From contig OY726563.1 in the NCBI GenBank assembly GCA_963383645.1, forward strand, positions 38,903,831-38,967,830: a DNA stretch of 64,000 nucleotides. Reading direction: 5' to 3'. Shown one piece after another: positions 1-10,509 of this stretch. This DNA is from Muscardinus avellanarius. Taxonomy: Eukaryota; Chordata; Mammalia; Rodentia; Gliridae. The notes beneath the pieces are model-generated. The model was given only the letters and a program-made list of their open reading frames with translations, did not search any database and had not been told where the DNA came from. The translations under genes were made by a program, and so were the position numbers. Within the stretch, counting starts at the first letter, position 1. Each line of letters begins with the position of its first letter.

Positions 1-111
1 TAAAGACTTGTGTTTTTCAAGTCTGAAGTAGTGGCCTCTGGGGACACGAGGAGACACAGAGGGGCTTAGAAAGTAGAGTTAAGAAGCTGCCAATGTACAA
101 AAAGATGTAGA

Positions 112-297
112 GAACTGGGCAAATTGGCGCATACCTGTAATCCCAGTACTTGAGAGACTGAGACAGGATCATCAAAGGTTTGAAAACATCCTCAGCAGTT
201 TAGCAAGACCCTGTTGCCAAATAAAAAGTAAAAAATATGGATGGGGGTGTAGCTCAGAAGTAGAATTCCCCTGTGTTCACTTCCTAGTATCCCCCAA
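112..297 (+). mobile_element. B1-dID SINE, type A, old
   Basis: A B1 half with tgtaatcccagtacttgag is followed by an A-rich linker near 220-240 and an ID half (gggggtgtagctcagaagta), ending in an A-rich tail. Several box mismatches suggest an old copy. Confidence 0.85.
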
Positions 298-399
298 TAA
301 AAAACATAGAGAAGAATGACAAAATGAGTTCCTGCAAATGCTCCCCTTTCTTGCCCTGAAACCTTCTTCTAGCCTGTACTCCTGTGCAGAAAGCCTTTC

Positions 400-1135
400 T
401 ACCTGGCTTTCCTCAGGAACTGAAGTTTGACCTGAGCTCTGAAGAATTTCATGAAGTGCATGGAAGAATAAAATCTTTCAGACAGAGTGAAGAGAGAGGC
501 TAGGCTACGCAGTGGCTCTGGGGCAGAGATATTATGGCACATTTAAGGTACAAAAACAAAGTTAGTGTGGCTGGACTATGAGAAGTGAGGAGAGAATTTA
601 TGGAAGACAAGCAAAGTGTCAGATCACCAGGGCCTTGAAGGCCATATTATTTTTATTTGTATATCCTTGTATTCGGCATTATGAGTCAGCACTGAAGGTT
701 ATTTATGGAGATACTATATATTTAGATTCTCATTAGTGTATGGATTTAGGTAAATGGATTAGAGGTGGACAAACTAGATTCAAGGAGCCCTTTTGGGACA
801 CTATTCTAATATTCTTTTCAAGAAATGATTGTAACTTAGACAAGAGTGGAAGAGAGATGGATAAAAATTCATAAATTTGACAAGCCTTGTAGATGGAGAG
901 AGAAAGAGATGGATAGATGGATACACCAAAGATTTTTCTTGGGTTTCTGTCACATCCAATTTATTGGAGCTATTAACAAAACTATGAAACACTAAAGTAA
1001 GGCCAGATACTAAAAAAAAAAAAAAAAGGAAATGGTCCAACTTGGACCTGTTAAATTTCAGATGTCTTTGGAATGTGAAAGGGACAATATTAAGCAGGAT
1101 ATTGGATATGTTAGAGGAGAGATTTGGGGCGGTTT
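400..1135 (-). mobile_element. L2 LINE fossil
   Basis: On the plus strand the order of phrases (gacctgagctctgaagaa, then ccagggccttgaaggcca, then a gcaggatattggatatgtta block) matches the L2 3' region read in reverse. Identity is low, as expected for a Mesozoic repeat. No reading frame survives. The poly-A at 1011-1027 lies inside the region and may mark another small insertion. Confidence 0.6.
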
Positions 1136-1267
1136 TATGCTATTTTAATAATCAGTTGGTATAATTTGCCAATGGTTCAAATCTTAGGTAAAATAGGCAA
1201 ATTTCTAGAAAAATGTCATATCCATTTTTTGCTGCTGAGACAGGGTACTCAATTCATTTAATTTATG

Positions 1268-1442
1268 TGTGTGTGGTATTAGGGATTGAACTCAGAGGCA
1301 TATTTACCTCCAAGCTATACCCCTGCCCTTTTTATTTTTTGTTATGAAACAGTTTTTCCAAGTTGTTCAAAGTTTTACTATGTTGCTGAGGCTGGTCTCA
1401 AATCAAGTACTGGGATCACAGGTATGCACCACTATGCCTGAC
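1268..1442 (-). mobile_element. B1-dID SINE, type A, minus strand
   Basis: It begins with gtggtattagggattgaac (ID half) and ends with ggtatgcaccactatgcctg (B1 5' end). The B1 part is shortened and diverged. Confidence 0.8.
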
Positions 1443-1562
1443 TGAGACTAGGTAATTTATAAGGAATAGAAATTTATTTCTAGCTGTCTGGAGATTAGGA
1501 AGTTTAAGTTTGAGGAGCCGATTTCTTCTGATGAATTTTTTCCCATGTTATGACATGCCAGA

Positions 1563-1615
<53 letters not shown>

Positions 1616-1950
1616 AGAAGGAGAAGGAGAAGGAGAAGGAGAAGGAGAAGGAGAAGGAGAAGGAGAAGGAGAAGGAGAAGGAGAAGGAGAAGGAGAAGGA
1701 GAAGGAGAAGGAGAAGGAGAAGGAGAAGGAGAAGGAGAAGAAGAAGAAGAAGAAGAAGAAGAAGAAGAAGAAGAAAGAGGAGAGAGACCTAGCCTGAATG
1801 CACACAAAAGGTTGAGTTTATAGCCACAACCCCTTTTATACTTGCCCTTTGGCCCTAAACATCTTCCACAGGCTCCACCTCCCAACACTATTACATTGGG
1901 GATTAAATTTCCAACACATGCTTTTTTGAGGTGGTGGGAGTGGACATTCA
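1443..1950 (-). mobile_element. MaLR (MLT1/MST-type) LTR, split by a microsatellite
   Basis: The start (gactaggtaatttataagga) and the end (ccacctcccaacactattac, then gggattaaatttccaacaca) are landmarks of a MaLR solo LTR read in reverse. A purine microsatellite expanded in the gagaga-rich centre. No internal retroviral region is present. The assignment is by landmark phrases only. Confidence 0.6.
1568..1787 (+). repeat. (GA)n-(GGAGAA)n-(GAA)n purine microsatellite
   Basis: About 45 bases of (GA)n pass into roughly 130 bases of pure GGAGAA hexamers and then into about 35 bases of (GAA)n. All purines are on the plus strand for over 200 bases. Open frames across it (Glu-Lys, Arg-only, Ser-Pro) are composition artefacts. 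Confidence 0.97.
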
Positions 1951-2225
1951 ACTATAGTAGAAGATATAGTTGCTAAAATTGACTTGAAGAAAAAAATGCC
2001 TAAATTGGTAGTTAAAAAAAAGAAAAACTTTTCTCATAAAGAAGACATGAGGAAAACACAGTATTACTGGATATTTAAACAAACATACAAACCAAATAAA
2101 CTTACATAATTGATTTCAGAGGAAAATTCTCCAACTCTTTTTACGAGACCAGCAGAAGCTTGATATCAAAATTTGATACTAACAATATGAAAAAGGAGAA
2201 TTACAAAGCTACTTCATTGCTTAAT

Positions 2226-2276
2226 ATATATATTTATATAATATCATATATATCATATATATGATATTATATAAAA
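2226..2276. repeat. AT-rich low-complexity tract with dyad symmetry
   Basis: Alternating TA/AT sequence includes an atatcatatatatgatat palindrome. It is probably degenerate microsatellite within the old L1. Confidence 0.7.
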
Positions 2277-2437
2277 CATCAAATAGAATACTGTAATATA
2301 TAATAAGGATGACACAACCTGATCAAACTTGTTTATCCCAGAAATACAAGGTTGGTTTTAATTTTAAAAATCTAATAATAAAAATTCAAAAAATACAATA
2401 AAAAGTAAAAAAAAATCTAATAAAATGTTTATATTAA

Positions 2438-2640
2438 ACCAAACATGATGGTGCATGCCTGTAATCCCAGTACTTGGGAAGCTGAAACAGGAAGATTGCA
2501 AGTTGGAGGACAGCCTCAGCAACTTAGTGAAAGCCTTTGCAACCTACCAAGATCCCCTTTCAAAAGAAAAAGGAAAGTCTGGGGGTGTATCTTGGAGGTA
2601 GAATGTCCCTGGGTTCAATCCTCAGTTCCACAAAAATGTT
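2438..2640 (+). mobile_element. B1-dID SINE, type A
   Basis: It has a B1 half (gtgcatgcctgtaatcccag) and an ID half (tgggggtgtatcttggaggt). It lies inside the old L1 and has only a short A-rich 3' end. Confidence 0.9.
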
Positions 2641-2814
2641 TCTATTAATGCATTAGATAAAAGTTGTATAGTCAACTGAATATGTGACAATTATTTAATG
2701 AAATTCAAAAACCATTCCTGATTTTAAAAAAATAGGAACATAAGGGAACTCTACTAATATGATAAAGAATATAAAAAATAGAGAAAACTTCGTACTTAAT
2801 GCAAGAATATTGAG

Positions 2815-2900
2815 GGCTGGGGATGTAGTTCAGCGGTAGAGTGCTTGCCTAGCATGTGTGAGGACTGGGTTCCATCCACAGCACTGAAGAAAAAATAAAA
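2815..2900 (+). mobile_element. ID SINE monomer
   Basis: A stand-alone tRNA-like ID unit has A box gggctggggatgtagttcag and B-box region gggttccatcc, followed by an A-rich tail. There is no B1 half. It also keeps gcttgcctagcatgtg, which the dimer's ID half has lost, so it derives from a conventional ID source. Confidence 0.85.
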
Positions 2901-3739
2901 AGACTGTTGAAAGCATATCCTTAAAGGCAAGAACAAGATAAGGGCCTCTGTTATCAGCACTTTAGCACTTCTATGTTTAGAATCCTTCTAACCATCACAG
3001 TAAAGAAAGTAAAGATTAAGCACTCAAAAGAAGAAATCTAAAACTACTTTTCTCTGAGACAAAATTATTGCCTCTATAAAATGCTTAGCTTATTAGAATT
3101 TATAAATAATTTAGTAAGGTTCCAGGATGTAAAATTAGTATTCAAGAATAAATTGTCATTGTATAAAGTTTTACTCAACATTAGTCATGGGCCTAAATGT
3201 AAAACATAAAATTTAAAAAGTCTAGAAAACAATATAGATAAAATGATAAATTGGACTTTTTCAAAATAAAAACTTTTTTGTGAAAGGCACTCTTAAGAGA
3301 ATGAAAATAAAAGCTACAGAAAGAGGTAGATATTTGCAAATCACATATCAGACAGAGAACGTGTTCTCAGAATATAGAAAGGACACTTACAATTTGACCA
3401 TAAAAAAGCAAACAACTGAAAAATGTTAATGGCGTAGAGATTTGAACAAACATGTTACCAAATAAATTATATGAATGGCAAATAAGCCCATGGAAAGATG
3501 GTCAACAGAGTTAGTCACTAGGAAAATAAAAATTAAAACCACAATGAGATATCACCGTACCCCTTTAAGACTGGCTGAAAGAAATAACTTGCAATGCCAA
3601 ATGCTGGTAAAAATGCAGAGCAAGCTAAAAACTCTTTCATTGTTGGTGGGAATGCAAAACAGAACAGCCATCTTTGTAAACCGCTTTGACACTTTGTTGT
3701 ACAGCTTTAAACATAAACTTATCGTTATAAAGAGCAATC

Positions 3740-3973
3740 CTAGCCAGGTATAGTGGCACATGCCTGTAATCCCAGTACTTGGGAGGCTGAGACAGGAGGT
3801 TTGAGGCCAGCCTCAGAAAACTTGGGAGATCCTCAGCCACCAAGTGAGATCCTGTTTCAAAACAAAAAATAGAAAGGACTGTAGTGGGTGTGGTTCAGAG
3901 GTAGAATATTCCTGGGTTGGATACTCAGTACCACAACAAAAAGGAAGAAAGGGAGGGAGGGACAGAGGAAGGA
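3740..3973 (+). mobile_element. B1-dID SINE, type A, with purine tail
   Basis: The dimer is flanked by 7-base duplications agcaatc (3733-3739 and 3974-3980) and has a tail that has become GGGA/GAAG-rich. It splits the old L1 between ORF2 and 3'UTR. Confidence 0.9.
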
Positions 3974-5109
3974 AGCAATCTTATTCTTTGGTACAAAGCC
4001 AAGTGAGCTGATAACTTATGTTCACATCAAAACATGTATATTAATGCGTATAGAAGCTTAATTCATAATAATCAAAAACTGGAACAACCTGGATATCCTT
4101 CACCAGGTGTATGGGTAAACAAATAGAACTTCCATGCAATGGAATATTACTCAACAATCAAAAATAATGAAGTACTAATTCATGTCACAACACTGATGAA
4201 TATCAAAGTCATTTTGCTAAATTAAAGAAGCCAGATTCAAAAGGCTACATGTGTAAAATTCTTCCTATGTCATATTTGGAATAAGCAAAGCTATAGATAT
4301 GGAAGACACATCAATAGTTTTCGGGGATTTGGGGAGGGGAAAAGGGTCAACTACAAAATTCTCTGCACAAGAGCATTGTTAGAAGTGATGAAACTGTTAT
4401 ATAGGGTATTGTGGTGGTGAATATATAACTGTGCATTTTTCAAAGCTCATAAAACTACCTCACTAAGAGTGAACTTTACTACAGGCAAATTTAAAAATCA
4501 ATCAAGATGTATGAGGAATATAGGATGGAATGAAGCCTGTGACAAACATATCTAAGTATGTTGCAAAAGTGTTGAAATAAGATCATTGGAGGGAAGGTGG
4601 ACAAAAGAGCTGAAAATAGTATCATTGGAAAATTGAAAATTGTATGTCTAATGACAAAAGGCTGTACAAATAAACATGGCACGCTAGTTGGGAAGTTTGT
4701 TTCTTATAGGGTTAATAACGATGAAACTGTTTTGCATGACTACCGGGGTTGAACAGTAAGTAATTATGTCCTAGATAATGCGAGCTGGATTTCTCACTCG
4801 GAGAAAGAAGACGTAGGGGGTGGGGGAGGATAGCACGAGCCCTCCGGTGTTGCATTATAGAGTCAGAGATAGCAAAACGCACTTGAGTTAATAGATCGAT
4901 CCCTAGAAGCATCCTTGTTTTTGTCTTTTCTGGCATTTGTGTTATCCTAAACAAGCAGGAAGAAAAGTGTCAGTAGCATCATTTCCAAAATTATTCTTTA
5001 TCTCGTTTCTACAAACACTGGACTCTACAAGAAGGCTTAATAACCACTAGAAGACAAAATAATGCTCTGTGTTTGCAAATCAAAAAACAAAATTATGCAT
5101 TTGGACTTT

Positions 5110-5336
5110 TTATTTTATTTTATTTTATTTACTCTTTCTTTTTGTGCTACTAAGGGTGGAACCCAGAGGCTTTTCCACCTCCGGGCTATCCTCCCAGACA
5201 TATTTTATACTTTATTTGGAAACAAGGTCTCACTAAGTTGCTGAGAGCCTCACTAAGTAGCTGAGGCTGGCTTCGAACCTGCGTGATCCTCCTGTCTCAG
5301 CCTCCCAAGCGCGGGGATTGCAAGCGCGCACCACCA
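5110..5336 (-). mobile_element. B1-dID SINE, type C, minus strand
   Basis: A (TTTTA)n tail precedes an ID half of the cccagaggcttttccacc kind and a full-length B1 half (no internal deletion), ending gcgcgcaccacc. CpG dinucleotides survive, consistent with a fairly young copy. Confidence 0.9.
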
Positions 5337-5388
5337 TATTTAATAAGTAGGAACTTTTTAAAATTGAAAAGACATTTAGTTATTTGGA

Positions 5389-5606
5389 CTTTTTTTTGGT
5401 ACTAGAGATTGAATCCAGAAGTATTCTACCTCTAAACTACACCCCCAGAACTATTTTGCTATTTTAATTTGTTTTAAAACATATTTGGTCTCAATAAGTT
5501 GCTACAGGCCTCCATAAATTGCTGAGACTGGCCACAAAACTATGATCCTCCTGTCTCAGCCTCCCAAATACTGGGATTAACAGCATGTACCACCATGCTT
5601 GGCTTG
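5389..5606 (-). mobile_element. B1-dID SINE, type A, minus strand
   Basis: It is flanked by ttggactttt at 5384-5393 and 5604-5613, a clean target duplication. The B1 half ends in caccatgcttggc. Confidence 0.93.
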
Positions 5607-5860
5607 GACTTTTTACTTAGTAGGTAAAACTGTTTTTTTTTTTTAATTTTAGCCAACTTAATTTGTCACATGATAAAGTCTGCACATGGAGGTATTTCAC
5701 TTCATAAGTAACTTATTATTTAAGTCCACAGATGGTTTCATGGTAAAAAAAAAAAACCCTACTCAATTAGTACTACAAAAAAGAGGAAAATGGGTACCAC
5801 CTGGGGAATCAAGTCCCAACACAGTGTAACACTTTCCTAATGTATCTGAATGACTACCAT
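5607..5860. other. Unassigned sequence with A/T runs
   Basis: It holds a T-run near 5632-5644 and an A-run near 5746-5757. No recognisable repeat, RNA gene or coding potential was seen. Confidence 0.5.
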
Positions 5861-5861
5861 C

Positions 5862-6400
5862 CCCATTAGCTATTCTTCCATATCACCACAAAAATTAGTG
5901 ACCTAAAAGAATACAGTGCACCAATAAAAAATAAAAAATAAAAATAAAATAAAAATTAAAACTAAAAAAAAGAATACTTATTTTATTATCTCGATAGCTT
6001 TGTGAGCCAGGAATTCAGAAACAAGCCAGTTAGAATATTTCTGCCTCAAGATCTTTCCTGATTGAACCTGGAAAATCAGGATGATGAATAACTAGGGACT
6101 GCTCAGGCATCCCTTGCTTGCTCTTCATTGTCTGGGCCTCTCTGTAGGGTCTCTCTACATGGACTAGTCTGGGATTCTAACTATCAGACACTTAATGGTT
6201 GCTGAAAGCTTCGAGAGCAAATATTCTAGGTCATATCAGACTTGATGAATTGACTTCTATGACCTAACCTTGAAAGTCACATAGCATTAATTCCATCAAA
6301 CTCTACTGGTCAAATGGTCACAGAATCCCATCCACTTTTAAGAGGAGGAGACACAGACTCGACCTCTCAATTTCTGCAGAGATACTTTAACATCACCAAA
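5862..6400 (-). mobile_element. MaLR/MLT1-like LTR fossil
   Basis: The plus strand carries an eroded form of the reversed LTR end (attagctattcttccatatc ... ttagtgacctaaaa), then gtgagccaggaattcag and ggcctctctgtagggtctct, in the order seen in reversed MLT-type LTRs. A 53-base L1 tail interrupts it at 5915-5967. Confidence 0.45.
5915..5967 (+). mobile_element. Ultra-short L1 3'-end insertion
   Basis: Only about 16 bases of the L1 terminus (agtgcaccaataaaaaa) are followed by an A-rich tail. The insert is bracketed by aaaagaatac at 5905-5914 and 5968-5977, so it is an independent target-primed insertion rather than slippage. Confidence 0.75.
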
Positions 6401-6429
6401 ATTATACTGAAAGTAGAGGGGATAATTTA

Positions 6430-6900
6430 TAATCTGTTTAGAATGGTTGGACTTTGGTCAGTCTTAAAATAGACTCTCCTTACCTTATGTTAAGTTAAAT
6501 AAGCCAGACACATAAAGGAAAATATTGCACGGTCTCACTTATATGTGGAATCCAAAAAGTGAAAGGGTCTAATATACAGAGATAAAAAAAAATAAAACAG
6601 TGGTTACCAGGGGAAGAAAGGAGGGGAGGGGAGGAAAAGGGGAAAGGTAGGTCAAAGCGTACAAAGTAAGATGAATATGCAGGGTGAATAAGACTAGACA
6701 TCTAATGTATCACATGAGGACTATAGTTAATAAAATTGTATGTATTTGGGAATTTTGTTAATCATATTTAGCTGTTCTTGTCAGAAAACAAAGCAACTAT
6801 GTGAGATGGTATATAAGTTAATTTGCTTCTCTATAATAATCATTTTAGTATCTAAATGTAACTCCTAACATCATACTATAAACCTCAAAAATAAATTATT
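6430..6900 (+). mobile_element. Old L1 3'UTR fragment
   Basis: It contains the typical L1 3' phrases taagccagacacataaagga, cttatatgtggaatccaaaa and cagtggttaccaggggaaga, in plus orientation. No coding sequence is present. Confidence 0.75.
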
Positions 6901-6906
6901 TTGTTT

Positions 6907-7111
6907 CATTTTTTCTGGTACTAGGTATTGAACCCAGGGGCACTCTACTTCTGAGCTACACCCTCAGCTCTTTTTAGTTTTTGTTTAGAAACAGGGCCTC
7001 TCTAGGTTGCTGAATTTCTCACTAAGTTTCTGAAGTTGTCCCTGAACCTGTAATCCTTCTGTCTCAGCCTCCCAAGTACTGGAATTACAGGTGTGCACCA
7101 CTATGCCTGGC
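6907..7111 (-). mobile_element. B1-dID SINE, type A, minus strand
   Basis: The ID half begins ctggtactaggtattgaac and the B1 half ends gtgcaccactatgcctggc. It lies directly downstream of the L1 3'UTR. Confidence 0.9.
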
Positions 7112-7242
7112 AAAACTTATTTTAAAACTAAAAACATTAATAAATAAAATATTTCCTTCTTTATCTCGATATTCATTCATAAGTATGTATATATTACTGT
7201 TTTAGATGTTTGGAGTCTCAACTTTTCTTTCGCCATTACTTT

Positions 7243-7643
7243 GTGTGTGGGGGGGTACTGGAGATTAAACTCAAGGGCATTTCTATTTCTGAGCTATACC
7301 TTTATCCCTGTATTTTTCTGGTACTGGGGATTGAACCTAGGGGCATTCTACCTCTGAACTACACCCCCAGTCCAAATATTTTATTCTTTATTTTTATATA
7401 GTGCTTCACTAAGTAGCTGAGGTTAGCATCGAACCCAAATCCTCCTGTCTCAGTCTTCCAAGTACTGGGATTACAAGCGTGTACCACCATGCTCAGCTCC
7501 TATTTTATTTTTTATTTTAACACAGGGTCTCACTAAGTTGCAGAGGGCCTTGCAAAATTTCTGAGGCTGTCCTTGAACCTGCAATCTTCCTGTCTCAGCC
7601 TCTCAAGTACTGGGATCGCAAGCATTCACCACCATGCCTGGCT
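7243..7643 (-). mobile_element. B1-dID SINE interrupted by another SINE (outer copy)
   Basis: The ID half (7243-7311) and the linker plus B1 half (7500-7643) are colinear pieces of a single dimer. They are separated by a complete second dimer, so the outer copy is older. Confidence 0.85.
7312..7497 (-). mobile_element. B1-dID SINE, type A (inner copy of nest)
   Basis: A complete minus-strand dimer (ctggtactggggattgaacc to accaccatgctcagc) lies in the A/T linker of the outer copy. SINE A-rich linkers are preferred L1-endonuclease targets. Confidence 0.88.
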
Positions 7644-7784
7644 CACTGACATTACATTAGGCTCTTCACAAGAATATCAGTAATATTAGACATGTATGCT
7701 ATATAGTGGAAGTCTTTTGAGAGAAAAATAAACCAGAAGAATGTTAAGATTAATGAGCAACCATTTATGCCTGGTAATTCTATT

Positions 7785-8650
7785 TATCAATTTATCCTGC
7801 CCAGTTATTTATTGCTATGAAACAAATTTCTTTAAACTTTAATGGCACAAAGCAACACAATTGTATCATTCTCACTAATATGGAAATCAGGGCACAGTGG
7901 TACTGATGCACCTATCCTCCACAGTAGCTAGGTCTCAGTTAAAGCTCTTTGGATGGGTAGAGAAGGCTGGTGTGCCTGTCCTGTGGCCATTAGTCTGGGA
8001 CTGTGGCTTTGGCTGTTGGCTGGGTTCTGTGATTCTTCTCCACATCACATCTGCTAGATGTCTAAATGACTTAATCACTTGCACGTCTGATGCTAGTGCC
8101 TGACAAGCTGGAATAGCTGGATTTGTCTCAGTATTCCTGTCTCTACATGCAACCTATTCCCATGACTACGTTTGGCTTCCTCAAAGCATGGTGGTGTCCA
8201 GCTAGTTGGACTTCTTCCACGAGAGGTGGCTTCCCCCACAGTGAGCATTTCAAGAAACCGCGTAGGAACAGCAACGCTTTTTTTTGGGGGGGGGGGGGTG
8301 GTACTGAGGTTCCTGAAAGCCCTTCTACCTCCGGGCTACACTCCCAGACCTATTTTATACTTTTTTATTTTTGGAAACAGGGTCTCTTAAGCCAGCGGGG
8401 CTGGCTTCAAACCTATGCGATCCTCCTGTCTCTGCCTCCCAAGTGCAGGGATTACAAGTGTGTGCCACCACGCCCGGCAGAACAGCAACAACACTTTTTA
8501 TGACATAGTTTCAAAGTCACCTGATGTACATCATATTCTACTGAACAAAAGGGAGTCATAGAATCAGCCCAGATTCTGGATTACACCTCCTCATGGAAGA
8601 ATGGCTAGTGTATATAGGGAAGGAGGAAACCTATATTGGCTACTGTGGAA
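7785..8650 (-). mobile_element. MaLR/MLT1-like LTR, minus strand
   Basis: Reversed LTR landmarks appear in order: ttatttattgctatgaaaca, tttaatggcacaaagcaaca, ggcttcccccacagtgagca, and ttttatgacatagtttcaaa after the inserted SINE. No internal retroviral genes were seen. Confidence 0.6.
8276..8479 (-). mobile_element. B1-dID SINE, type S, minus strand
   Basis: A poly-T and G-run precede ggtactgaggttcctgaaag. The B1 half has the short-type join gggtctcttaagccagc. It is flanked by gaacagcaac at 8266-8275 and 8480-8489, and splits the MLT1-like LTR. Confidence 0.95.
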
Positions 8651-9435
8651 ACAAGCTGACATATTCTTTTCATAGATGAGGAAAATAAGATGTAGCTAAG
8701 TTAAACCTATTATTTAGGTTTCTACAGTAAGTAAATATGTAGGAGATGTAGAACACAAACTGGGGTAATCTAATTTTAAAGTCAGAAATTATTGCATTTC
8801 TCTTGCAGTCCTATGCAATCTATCAGTGTTTCCTTATATTTGCTCCTCAGAAGCTCAGTTCCCCCAAAAGCTATGGTGTGACATAATGTGAGAAACATGG
8901 CCTAACACATTTCTTTTTGGAGAATCAAAATGCATATGACTATATGTGAGGCACTGAGAAGTCTATTTTCAAACATTTTTGACTCGGCAATCTCTTTTTA
9001 AATGTAAGACCCTTTAACACTACTTCATGGAATATGCCTTCACAGATGCTGAATTAAAGCAAAGGAGACATGCTATTGTTGATATTATTAAATGTATTAT
9101 TACAGGCATTTTTAATGAGCACCATCAAACTGTCAAAATTACCTAACAAGGCTATTTTCATGATCTGATTAACCATCCAACTTGAACTGTTTTGCATAAT
9201 TGTATATAGTGTTAATTTCCATGAAAGAGAAATCTTGCATAATCAGAGTCCCTAAATCCTTGTCAATGTTATCAGTAAAAAAAAAAAAAAGGTTAGATAT
9301 AATTTTGTCTATTTGGGATGTTTATATTCATAATACCTACAGAATGTTAAATTGTATTAATAAAATATTTCACGTGTCAATTTACTTTTATTATATTGAT
9401 AATGTTGGTTATATTGAAGAGAATTTTCATTCACA
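8651..9435. other. Unassigned AT-rich sequence
   Basis: No landmark of a known repeat, no RNA-like fold and no long open frame was seen. A 14-base A-run lies near 9278-9291. Confidence 0.5.
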
Positions 9436-9612
9436 CCTGTATCTATTTATTTATTTTTTATTTTATTTTTTATTGGTGCACTGTATTCATACATCATAGT
9501 GGGATACAAACTTTTGTAGACATACATGCACACATTGCCCAGTCAGCCCCACCCGATCCCCACCCCATTCCCTCCCCATCCCTCCCTCCCATGCTTGGCT
9601 TAGTGGTTGACA

Positions 9613-10508
9613 TCTAGTATTATAGCAATTTATCCAAAATTAAAAATGATAATCTCACATAATAGTATCATTTGTCTGATATCAAGCTTTTGATGACTTA
9701 AAGATAACATTTCAATATTTCTTTTTGCTTTCTTTCTTACCAGATAATATTATTTCTCTTTTTTTAGGTGAAATTATCATAATTTATATATTTATTTTTC
9801 ACAAAAAATCTATCCTAATATGGAATATGGACTCTAGATACCCAAAACGATCTTGAAAAAGAACAAAGCTAGAAGATATATATTTTCTGATTTCAAACCA
9901 TATAAAGCAACAATAATTGAAACAGTGTAGTACTATTCTAAAGGCAGATATATAAACCATTGGAGTTAAATAAAAGCCTTGAGCTAAATTCTTCCCTATA
10001 TTGTCAAGTTATTTTTGACAAGGTTTCCACGAAAATTTGGTGGTGGAAATAATAATCTTTTAACTAAATATTGTTGAAAAATAATAATTACATGGAAAAT
10101 AATAAAGCTGGACCCTTACCTAATCCCATATACAAATATTAACTCAAAATAGATAAAAGACCTAAATATAAATTTAAGACTATAAACTTTTAGGAGAAAA
10201 TCTGGGTCATAAAACCTCACAACATTGAAATTGGCAGTGATTTCTTGGATATGATTTCAATGGCACAGGCAACAGAAGAGTATACAAACTCCCTAAAAAA
10301 TAAAAAAGATATTGTATATCCAAAGACAATGTAAACAGAGTTAACAGTTACTAATAGAATGGGATAAAATATTTCCAAAAGCTATATCTGAAGGTATATT
10401 AATATTCCAACTAGAAATCCTAAAAATTAACAACAATAAAGGCAAACAATACCATTTAGAGATAGGTAAAAGACTAACATAAGTAATGAATCTCCACAGA
10501 TAACCAAT
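9613..10508 (+). other. Foreign block inside the L1; right part is older L1 ORF2
   Basis: From about 9850 to 10490 the plus strand reads as a decayed L1 ORF2 C-terminal region (ccatataaagcaacaataat, gacctaaatataaatttaag). The left 240 bases are unassigned. It joins L1 3'UTR sequence on the left and the ORF1 stop codon on the right, and is opposite in orientation to the surrounding element. Confidence 0.6.
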
Positions 10509-10509
10509 C

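Larger units (their letters stand above)
2100..5095 (+). mobile_element. Old L1 LINE (ORF2 3' part and 3'UTR), interrupted by SINEs
   Basis: Decayed ORF2 phrases run in order. Near 2330-2370 is a degraded reverse-transcriptase-region segment. Near 3475-3640 is the L1 C-terminal region (frame beginning MANKPMERWSTELV, with KIKTTMRYHRTPLR), followed by the gttggtgggaatgcaaaaca stretch. After 3974 comes the 3'UTR (gcaatggaatattactcaac). An older-type 3'UTR seems to continue to about 5095. Three SINEs interrupt it. No intact frame remains. Confidence 0.7.

Noticed and set aside
1457..1951. 164-codon minus frame rich in Ser-Pro, and Glu-Lys/Arg frames on plus
   Set aside because: Produced entirely by the purine microsatellite and LTR sequence around it.
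2815..2900. tRNA-like A and B boxes (also at 30533 and 53370)
   Set aside because: These are ID SINEs with A-rich tails; no complete acceptor or anticodon stem was evident, so not tRNA genes.
8123..8503. 126-codon plus frame
   Set aside because: It crosses from an LTR into an antisense type S SINE; much of its length is SINE.
9720..9770. Two polypyrimidine-AG signals in tandem
   Set aside because: Within the foreign block of the L1, T-rich by composition, with no coding sequence downstream.
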